From: Rhodobiaceae bacterium
GTDB taxonomy: Bacteria; Pseudomonadota; Alphaproteobacteria; Parvibaculales; Parvibaculaceae
Length of the DNA: 6,313 nucleotides
Direction: 5' to 3'
NCBI GenBank assembly: GCA_002746275.1
Contig: NVWR01000001.1
Span: forward strand, 423,097-429,409
Under the pieces are notes generated by a model. It searched no databases and was not told where the DNA came from. It saw only the letters and a list, made by a program, of their open reading frames with translations. A program made the position numbers and the translations under genes. This document shows positions 1 through 5,458 of this stretch, piece by piece; the first letter of the stretch is position 1, and every line of letters starts with the position of its first letter.

Positions 1-1224
1 GCTTGAGCGACGCAGAAAACGCCCGACACGTGTCACCCGGTCATCATTGGCAGTCACCAGTTTCTCAGCATTTGTGTCTTGGTTCTCATGCGAAAGGGTT
101 CGGAATTTGTAGACTTCGATCAGTTCATTGTTAAATCCAAAGCGCCTCTGCCGGAAAAAGACCGGCCCCTTGCTATCAAGCTTGATAGCGAGCGCGATGA
201 GCGCGAATAAAGGCAAACTACCCAACAGCATCAACCCGGCGATGATCCTGTCCGAAGCCGTCTTCAGAACATAGTCCCAGTCCGCCAACGGCTTCTTGTA
301 AATATCGAAGAACGGCACATTGCCGAAATAGCTGTAGGTGCCCGAATTGAATCGGATGCGAGAATCCAGCGCACTCAAACGGATCTCAACAGGCAGTACC
401 CACAATTTCTGAAGCACCTCCAGCATCCGGTTTTCCGCAGTGGTTGGCAGCGCTACCAACAATGTGTCGACCCGGTTTGAGCGTGCAAATCGCACCAGCT
501 CATCAAAACTTCCAAGTTTCTTGACGCCATCAATTTCGTCCGGCGCACGCTCCCCCGAGCGATCATCAAACACCCCACAAATATTGATGTAGTTTACGCC
601 TGACGACCGTAGAGCTTCAACGAGCCTGGCGGCTGTCTGTCCTCCCCCGACCAATACAATATTTTGCTGAAGGCGCCCCGCAGCAGCCCAGCGCCGGATC
701 GCGCGGTGGACCCCGCTTCGCATCACGACGATGCTAACGAAACCGGCAAAGAACCAGCTCACCATCCAAACCCGTGAAAGGCTTTCACTCTCTTTCAAAA
801 GTACAACACCAACCACCGCGACAGCGAACACGCCCGTCCAGATGACGCATGCTGCGGGAATGGTTCCCCATTGGGTTTGGAGCATTTCGATCCGGTAGAG
901 ACGAGAAAGCTCACACGCCATCACATAGGCAAGGGGTATGGCGATTGTCAGAAGTACATAAAAGAGAAAGCCGTCGTAAAGGTCTTCGCCGACATAGAGA
1001 CCGCCAATCACAGCGCCAAGAATGACGAGCAGAGCCCCTTCTCCCGCCCGAAGGCATCCCCGCACAACACTGGGAGAGATCGCCGACTGAACTTTGGCCC
1101 GTCTATCATAGGTGGGGATTTTGCCGGAGGGTCGACCCTCCCGGTGAGACCGCTTTCCAGCGCTACCAGGTATTGTCGTTGCATCAGCTGGAGCGCCATG
1201 TTGCGTGTGTGTTTGATCTGTCAT
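1..1224 (-). CDS. Undecaprenyl-phosphate hexose-1-phosphate transferase, WcaJ-like (3' end beyond the window)
   Basis: Integral inner-membrane enzyme predicted to transfer a hexose-1-phosphate from a UDP-sugar to undecaprenyl phosphate, the first committed step of repeat-unit assembly. The open frame gives 408 residues with no stop before the left edge. A hydrophilic N-terminus (about 1-55) is followed by four hydrophobic segments (about 62-79, 86-105, 122-143, 153-171) and a Rossmann-like CoA_binding_3 region starting at NIVLVGGGQTAARL (188-201). A fifth membrane segment with a central proline (about 327-347) leads into the bacterial sugar-transferase signature IKLDSKGPVFFRQRRFG (347-363) and VYKFRTL (371-377). 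The sequence stops at VGRFLRRSS, just where the family places its conserved Asp-Glu catalytic dyad (LDELPQ), so the active site cannot be checked. Roughly 60-80 residues should be missing. The ATG at 1224 overlaps the upstream stop by 4 bp; only a weak GGA lies 9 nt before it, which points to translational coupling. The sugar (glucose or galactose) cannot be told. Confidence 0.93.
   Translation of the reverse strand, partial: MTDQTHTQHGAPADATTIPGSAGKRSHREGRPSGKIPTYDRRAKVQSAISPSVVRGCLRAGEGALLVILGAVIGGLYVGEDLYDGFLFYVLLTIAIPLAYVMACELSRLYRIEMLQTQWGTIPAACVIWTGVFAVAVVGVVLLKESESLSRVWMVSWFFAGFVSIVVMRSGVHRAIRRWAAAGRLQQNIVLVGGGQTAARLVEALRSSGVNYINICGVFDDRSGERAPDEIDGVKKLGSFDELVRFARSNRVDTLLVALPTTAENRMLEVLQKLWVLPVEIRLSALDSRIRFNSGTYSYFGNVPFFDIYKKPLADWDYVLKTASDRIIAGLMLLGSLPLFALIALAIKLDSKGPVFFRQRRFGFNNELIEVYKFRTLSHENQDTNAEKLVTANDDRVTRVGRFLRRSS
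172..189. repeat. Perfect 18-bp palindrome inside the WcaJ-like coding region
   Basis: GCTATCAAG is followed directly by its reverse complement CTTGATAGC, with no spacer, centred between 180 and 181. It is in frame and encodes Ala-Ile-Lys-Leu-Asp-Ser of the conserved IKLDS signature, so protein constraint may explain much of it. The flanking bases do not extend the symmetry. Confidence 0.6.
1221..1224 (-). other. ATGA start/stop overlap coupling GT4 and WcaJ-like genes
   Basis: The minus-strand ATGA holds the ATG of the WcaJ-like gene (1224-1222) and the TGA of the glycosyltransferase gene (1223-1221). With only a weak GGA at 1236-1234 upstream, re-initiation after termination is the likely way the second gene is translated, which would keep the two enzymes in step. 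Confidence 0.8.
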
Positions 1225-2444
1225 TTAGCTGTATCCATTGAGACTGGTATGCTCAAGGACCGCGCCGCCGCACTGCCCCCATCTACTTTCATGCGCAGTG
1301 CTGCGCGATAAACGTCCAAAACCCCCGCAGCCATTTTCTCCGCTGAGAAATGAACCCTCACGCGCTCTTGCATCAGACTTGATGTCCGCGCGTAGGAAGT
1401 CTTGTCAGTCAGGTATTCCATCATGCGTGCGGCAAGCGCTGCCGGATCGCCTGGTGCCACCAGCTTTTCTGAACACGGGCCAAAAATCTCCGGCACGCCG
1501 CCCGTTCGTGTCGCAATGAGAGGCATTCCAGCGGCAGCAGCTTCTAGAGCCACATAAGGAAACGAGTCCCTATGGGAAGGCATCATCACAACACGTCCAC
1601 GGGCAAAAGCGTCGCGTGCGGACATCACCCCAAGGAGGCGGATTTGAGAACCAAGCCCCAAGTCTGCAATTTTTGACCGAAATGCTGCTGCATCAGGTCC
1701 GTCGCCCACAATTGATAATGTCGCGGGCACCTTAGACGCCGTGCTCTGCTTCAAGAGCAAGGCAAATGCGTCGAGCAGGGTGTAGATCCCTTTGAGCTCC
1801 CGAAGTTCGCCAAGGAATACAAAATCGGAGGCGTCATCGACCGGTACAACAGGCTCAAACTCGTCTGCCGCCACACCATTGTGAACAACCACAGAATTGC
1901 TCGGCAGAACGCCAAATCGATCAGCAAAGACAGAGCGCGCGAACTCAGATTCAAATATCAACCCATCGGTTCGGCCAAGCATGAAACGTTCTGCCGCTCC
2001 AAAAACAAGCCCCGCGAGACTATGAGGGGGGTAATGAATGCTTCCCCCATGCGGGGTATAAATCCGGGCAACGGGTTTGCTGGCATAAACCAGTCGTGCA
2101 AGAAGGCCGCCCTTGGCTCCGTGCCCATGAACGATATCGGCTTGGGTTTTCGACATGGTTCGAGCACCAGCGACAAGTGCGCGGACATCGCTCAGCCCAG
2201 GAAGGCGCCCAAGAGAAATCCGCGTAATACCCAAGGAGCAGTATGGCTTGAGGGTCGCAAGCTTCTCCTCGGTCATCGGGTCATTGGGCTCGTCAGCACA
2301 TAGAATGCCCACATCGTAGCCGGACAGGCTCTGGACCTGCGCAACATCGCAAACATGCCGAAAAAGCCCGCCAATGGGGGCTCTAAGGCAATGGACAATG
2401 CGAAGCGCACGCTTGTCTGTTGAAGGATTACTCATATCCGGCAC
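1221..2444 (-). CDS. GT4-family glycosyltransferase (GT-B fold)
   Basis: Predicted cytoplasmic, membrane-associated glycosyltransferase that adds a sugar from a nucleotide-sugar donor to the lipid-linked intermediate. It is 407 residues, normal for GT4. The N-terminal acceptor domain has RIVHCLRAPIGGLFRHV (15-31), with a glycine pair before a histidine, and the loop VHGHGAKGG (105-113), typical of a rhizobial-type GT4 subgroup. The C-terminal donor domain starts near VFLGELRELKGIYTLLDAF (209-227, Lys218 in the donor-phosphate position), continues with SIVGDGP (244-250), and has the EX7E-type motif at 293-301, where the first acid is Asp293 instead of the usual Glu and the second is Glu301. 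TGGVPEI (314-320) follows. The annotated start is a GTG only 2 bp after the export-protein stop; an ATG at 2435 (residue 4) is an equally credible start, and neither has a clear Shine-Dalgarno. It sits between the export gene and the WcaJ-like gene in one operon. Donor and acceptor sugars are unknown. Confidence 0.93.
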   Translation of the reverse strand: MPDMSNPSTDKRALRIVHCLRAPIGGLFRHVCDVAQVQSLSGYDVGILCADEPNDPMTEEKLATLKPYCSLGITRISLGRLPGLSDVRALVAGARTMSKTQADIVHGHGAKGGLLARLVYASKPVARIYTPHGGSIHYPPHSLAGLVFGAAERFMLGRTDGLIFESEFARSVFADRFGVLPSNSVVVHNGVAADEFEPVVPVDDASDFVFLGELRELKGIYTLLDAFALLLKQSTASKVPATLSIVGDGPDAAAFRSKIADLGLGSQIRLLGVMSARDAFARGRVVMMPSHRDSFPYVALEAAAAGMPLIATRTGGVPEIFGPCSEKLVAPGDPAALAARMMEYLTDKTSYARTSSLMQERVRVHFSAEKMAAGVLDVYRAALRMKVDGGSAAARSLSIPVSMDTAK

Positions 2445-2446
2445 CG

Positions 2447-3001
2447 TCAGAAATATCGTTCGCGAACAAAAATCGTATCGCCAGGCGACACGGCGGTATT
2501 TGTATTGACCCCGATCTCAATGATCCGGTCGCCCAGGTTTCTCGTAATGCGGACCACATCAGTGTTAGCTCGGTGTGTGTAACCACCGGCAATGGCCACG
2601 CCCGTTTTCACTGTCATGCCAGCAACAAACGGGTACTGGCCCGCATTCGTGACCTCTCCCAATATGAAGAAAGGCCGAAAGACGAGGACTTCGACGCTAA
2701 CGCTGGGGTTTCTCAACAATGTCTGGGAAAGGATCGCCACTACGGACTGCTCCAGCTCATCCGTCGTCAACCCGCGTGCTTGAATGGCAGCCACGAGCGG
2801 AATGGAGATCTGCCCAGCGCCATCCACAGCGTACTCACCGCTCAGGTCAGTCTGACCAAAGACAATCACGCGCAACCGATCACCACTGTCCAGCCGGTAG
2901 ACAGCATTTTGACCGTCAATGGGCACCTCAGAGAGGAGCCCCGTGTCTGCGCAGGCGCTCAGCGTTAGCAGCGCGACAATGGTCATCAGCAAACGAGCCA
3001 T
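2447..3001 (-). CDS. Outer-membrane polysaccharide export lipoprotein (OPX, Wza/GumB-like, short form)
   Basis: Predicted periplasmic, outer-membrane-anchored protein that helps export the finished polysaccharide, working with the Wzc-like protein encoded divergently. A lipoprotein signal peptide ends in the lipobox LSAC with Cys17 as lipidation site. The Poly_export domain covers about 33-106 (YRLDSGDRLRVIVFGQ to NPSVSVEV). One SLBB domain follows (about 108-155; FFILGEVTNAGQYPF and VAIAGGYTHRANTDVVRIT). The chain ends at VSPGDTIFVRERYF (171-184). At 184 residues it is about half the length of E. coli Wza and has neither extra SLBB domains nor the C-terminal amphipathic helix that forms Wza's outer-membrane barrel, so it resembles short GumB-type members. 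The ATG start is supported by an AAAAAGG Shine-Dalgarno 6 nt upstream. It is the first gene of the minus-strand operon seen here; the next gene begins 2 bp after its TGA. Confidence 0.94.
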   Translation of the reverse strand: MARLLMTIVALLTLSACADTGLLSEVPIDGQNAVYRLDSGDRLRVIVFGQTDLSGEYAVDGAGQISIPLVAAIQARGLTTDELEQSVVAILSQTLLRNPSVSVEVLVFRPFFILGEVTNAGQYPFVAGMTVKTGVAIAGGYTHRANTDVVRITRNLGDRIIEIGVNTNTAVSPGDTIFVRERYF

Positions 3002-3007
3002 GGGCAG

Positions 3008-3014
3008 CCTTTTT
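3008..3014 (-). promoter_or_regulatory. Ribosome binding site of the OPX gene
   Basis: On the minus strand AAAAAGG lies 6 nt before the ATG at 3001. This is the clearest Shine-Dalgarno in the window and fixes the start of the export lipoprotein, in agreement with the signal peptide beginning at that methionine. Confidence 0.7.
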
Positions 3015-3037
3015 CCCGCGTTAAAATCATCTTGGAA

Positions 3038-3066
3038 ATTAGGCTGAATTCGTTAACAACTCGCAA
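3038..3066 (-). promoter_or_regulatory. Candidate sigma-70-type promoter for the OPX-GT4-WcaJ operon
   Basis: Reading the minus strand, TTGCGA (3066-3061) and CCTAAT (3043-3038) are separated by exactly 17 bp, each matching the TTGACA/TATAAT consensus at four of six positions. Transcription would start near 3031, giving a leader of about 30 nt that includes the Shine-Dalgarno of the OPX gene. The position and spacing are good but the hexamers are only moderate, so this remains a prediction. Confidence 0.35.
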
Positions 3067-3207
3067 CCGATGCCCCTGCCAGAAGGTCGCAATTTCCTCG
3101 CAAAAAGGAAGGCTCTCTGCCTGATGTACTTACCTGTTAAGCATTCCGTTACCTAAACACCGTCTACTCAAAGATCACCAAACGATCCGTGCATTTGCAT
3201 CGGTCGC
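3063..3207. repeat. Widely spaced inverted motif GCAACCGATGC / GCATCGGTCGC
   Basis: The 11-mer at 3063-3073 and the 11-mer at 3197-3207 are reverse complements at 10 of 11 positions. The first abuts the candidate -35 element of the minus-strand operon; the second lies just before the Shine-Dalgarno of the Wzc-like gene. The arms are about 134 bp apart, too far for a stable RNA hairpin but possible for paired protein-binding sites. A rough estimate gives about 0.2 such pairs by chance in a region of this size, so it is suggestive only. Confidence 0.3.
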
Positions 3208-3211
3208 AGGG
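3208..3211 (+). promoter_or_regulatory. Possible ribosome binding site for the GTG start of the Wzc-like gene
   Basis: AGGG ends 5 nt before the GTG at 3217. For the competing ATG at 3238 the purine-rich stretches are either too far (GGGA, 3221-3224, 13 nt away) or too close (CGAG, ending 2 nt away). This favours the GTG slightly, though the first seven residues are not conserved-looking and either start gives the same domains. Confidence 0.4.
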
Positions 3212-3216
3212 TTTGC

Positions 3217-5445
3217 GTGCGGGAAAATGAACGAGCTATGAGCGACACATCGGCAGCACCAAACATGGCACCCTATGCTGCTGCCCCACCCGGCAGAGGC
3301 GCCGACGACAGTTTCGGAGATCGTCGCCGCGCGCCAATTGACGCAGATATCGACCCTTGGGACCTGCTGCGCGCCATCTGGGCACGCAAAGAACGTCTGC
3401 TAGTCCTGTTTGTCTTGTTTCTAGCCATCGGGGCCTTCTGGGTTATGACCATGAGCCCGTCCTATGTGGCGCAGTCACAGGTCTCCATCAAACCGCGCGC
3501 TGGAGAAGTCTCGCGCTTCGACCAGCAAGGGACACCTCCTCAGGCAGACCAGATATCCATCGAGAGCGAAGTCCAGATATTGACCTCCGGGGCTTTAGTG
3601 CCTCCCCTCGTCAGAGAACTAAATCTTCATCAGGTCCCTGAATTCAATCCTGTCATTCAGTCCGGCGGCGCCCTTTCTCAGCTACTACAAATTCTGGGTG
3701 TTACCTCCAAGCCTGCCCCCGCCACAATGTCTGCGATCACCGAAAACGTCCTCAGCCATTTGTCCGTAGTTCGCAAGCCCAATAGTCGCGTGATCGCGAT
3801 CAGTTTTACGTCACGTGATCCCAAACGGGCGGCAGCGCTGGCAAACGCCTACGTAAACATCTATATCGCCAAACAAGTTGAGGCGAGCAATACGCTCAAC
3901 AGCAATGCAACAGGTTGGTTGAAAATCCAGATCGATGAGCTGCGCGATAAAGTCGCCCTGTCTGAGGCAGCGGTTGAACAGTTTCGCGCGCAGACCGGAC
4001 TTTTCCAGACCAATAACAGTACTCTTCCGCGAGAAGAACTGACCCAGATCAGCGCTCAACTAACCCAGGCGCAAGCCGATCGGGCAACCACCATTGCAAG
4101 GCTGAGGCTCGCAAAGGAACTGGTAGACAGCGAAGGCGCGATCGACACCACTGCCGTTGTGCTGCAGTCCCCTCTCATTCAGAATTTGCGCCAGCAGGAA
4201 GTGCAGTTGAGGGCACAAATTGCCGAAATGTCCACAACCCTATTGCCGTCCCATCCGCGCGTGGGAACGGCGGAGGCAAATCTCCGCGACTTGCGCCTTC
4301 AGATAGGTCGTGAGATCGGGAAACTTATTCGCAGCCTAGAAAATGAAGCACACATAGCCACCGAACGTGTACGGACCATGACCCGTCGGTTCACCCAGTT
4401 GAAAACCCGCATGGGCAGATTGGGTCAACAGGAAGTCGAATTGCGGGCCTTGGAACGTGAAGCGGCAGCCAACCGGACATTGCTGGAGCAGTTCCTCGGA
4501 CGATACGAAGCGGCCATCGCACGGGCAGCTGTCGACGCACAAGTCGCCAATGCCACGATCATCTCCCGTGCAACAATCCCTACAAATCCATCAGCACCGA
4601 ACCGAAAATCTGGTCTGGTTCTCGCGATCATCGGCTCAGCTTTTGGGGCCCTGGCTCTGGTCTTCTTGCTTGAGGCCATGTCGCCTGGGTTCCGGACTGC
4701 AGAGCAAGTCGAGCGCCAGACGGGAATGCCGTTCCTGGGCACGCTGCCTGACATTCCGGGTGCCAGATCTTCTCCCGGCATTGCAATCGACGTCCTGCGC
4801 AACCCGTATGGTCAGCTAGCTGAATCTCTAAGGCGTCTTCAAAGTGGTCTGTTAATGGCCCGCGTCGGAGGCCAGCCCGCACGCACACTGCTCGTCACAT
4901 CCGCCGTCCAAGGCGAGGGAAAAAGCGGCGTGGCTGCCGGTCTTGCCCGGCTTATGGCGCAAAGTGGGTATCGCGTTCTCCTCATCGACGCCAACATGCG
5001 CCGACCGGGGGTTAGCCAAACACTCGGCCTGCACCCAAGCTTGGGACTATCGGAGCTTTTGAGCGGACGGGCTGAATTCGAACGAATTGTCGCACGCGAT
5101 CATTCCAGCCCCTTGCATATTCTCCAGGCTGGCGGACAAGTCGCCAACCCCACATCTTTGCTGGGGTCCACGCGCATGAGCTGGCTCATCTACGCCCTCG
5201 TACAACAATACGACTATGTTGTTATTGACGGACCGCCTGTCCATTCTGCATCCGAAGCACCGGTTCTCTCTCAGCTAACAGACGTAACTGTTATGTGCGT
5301 GAAATGGGGATCGACAAATCGACGGGTAGTTATGCGTGCCTTGAAAGGCCTTTCTGCAGCTTCAACGCGCAGAGCAGGTGTCTTCCTGACGGGGGTAAAT
5401 CGTCGGCAGTACAATCGACTGGCCGACGACGTCTCCCACACCTAA
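3217..5445 (+). CDS. Wzc/ExoP-like polysaccharide co-polymerase with fused BY-kinase-like domain
   Basis: Inner-membrane protein (PCP-2a class) expected to control polymer length and couple polymerisation to export through the OPX protein. An Ala/Pro-rich cytoplasmic N-terminus (1-45) precedes a Wzz domain with TM1 (about 59-78). A long periplasmic part is rich in coiled coil (about 232-300 and 325-440) and ends in a GNVR-type segment around 409-463 with spaced prolines (IPTNPSAPNRK). TM2 is about 465-486. The cytoplasmic ATPase/kinase domain shows Walker A SAVQGEGKS (562-570, Lys569), Walker A' VLLIDANMRRP (587-597) and Walker B YVVIDGPP (667-674). Compared with canonical BY-kinases, Gln565 replaces the usual Pro, Asn593 the second Asp of DxD, Gln542 the last Arg of EX2RX2R, and the last 50 residues contain one tyrosine (Tyr732) rather than a cluster. 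Start: GTG at 3217 has AGGG 5 nt upstream; ATG at 3238 (residue 8) is the alternative. Autokinase activity is uncertain. Confidence 0.94.
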   Translation: MRENERAMSDTSAAPNMAPYAAAPPGRGADDSFGDRRRAPIDADIDPWDLLRAIWARKERLLVLFVLFLAIGAFWVMTMSPSYVAQSQVSIKPRAGEVSRFDQQGTPPQADQISIESEVQILTSGALVPPLVRELNLHQVPEFNPVIQSGGALSQLLQILGVTSKPAPATMSAITENVLSHLSVVRKPNSRVIAISFTSRDPKRAAALANAYVNIYIAKQVEASNTLNSNATGWLKIQIDELRDKVALSEAAVEQFRAQTGLFQTNNSTLPREELTQISAQLTQAQADRATTIARLRLAKELVDSEGAIDTTAVVLQSPLIQNLRQQEVQLRAQIAEMSTTLLPSHPRVGTAEANLRDLRLQIGREIGKLIRSLENEAHIATERVRTMTRRFTQLKTRMGRLGQQEVELRALEREAAANRTLLEQFLGRYEAAIARAAVDAQVANATIISRATIPTNPSAPNRKSGLVLAIIGSAFGALALVFLLEAMSPGFRTAEQVERQTGMPFLGTLPDIPGARSSPGIAIDVLRNPYGQLAESLRRLQSGLLMARVGGQPARTLLVTSAVQGEGKSGVAAGLARLMAQSGYRVLLIDANMRRPGVSQTLGLHPSLGLSELLSGRAEFERIVARDHSSPLHILQAGGQVANPTSLLGSTRMSWLIYALVQQYDYVVIDGPPVHSASEAPVLSQLTDVTVMCVKWGSTNRRVVMRALKGLSAASTRRAGVFLTGVNRRQYNRLADDVSHT

Positions 5446-5458
5446 CAGCTCCGTCATC

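Larger units (their letters stand above)
3002..3216. promoter_or_regulatory. Divergent intergenic control region between the OPX operon and the Wzc-like gene
   Basis: This 215-bp stretch is the only sizeable non-coding DNA in the window and separates two divergently transcribed export genes, so it must hold promoters for both. It is visibly more AT-rich than the coding DNA around it. It contains a candidate minus-strand promoter (3038-3066), three TCGCAA words (3061-3066, 3087-3092, 3098-3103), two direct TTACCT words 19 bp apart (3130-3135, 3149-3154), a small inverted repeat TTCCT/AGGAA (3094-3098/3106-3110), and an inverted motif pair (3063-3073/3197-3207). I could not pick a convincing plus-strand sigma-70 promoter. 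No small ORF or RNA gene is evident. Confidence 0.7.

Noticed and set aside
871..1311. Plus-strand open frame of 146 codons across the GT4/WcaJ junction
   Set aside because: It is antisense to two well-supported overlapping genes and has no recognisable motif or clear ribosome binding site.
1881..2303. Plus-strand open frame of 140 codons inside the glycosyltransferase gene
   Set aside because: It is a shadow of the GT4 gene; its translation shows no domain and no independent signals.
2420..2968. Plus-strand open frame of 182 codons lying antisense to nearly the whole OPX gene
   Set aside because: The opposite strand encodes a clear lipoprotein with recognised domains. The antisense translation shows no recognisable domain or motif, and long antisense frames are common in GC-rich coding DNA.
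3094..3110. Inverted repeat TTCCT-N7-AGGAA as an operator or attenuator
   Set aside because: A 5-bp stem in AT-rich DNA is expected by chance and is not followed by a T-run or linked to a start codon.
3137..3153. CtrA-like site (TTAA-N7-TTAA) upstream of the Wzc-like gene
   Set aside because: TTAA at 3137-3140 is not followed by a second TTAA at the correct spacing; only GTTA/TTAC is present, so the consensus is not met.
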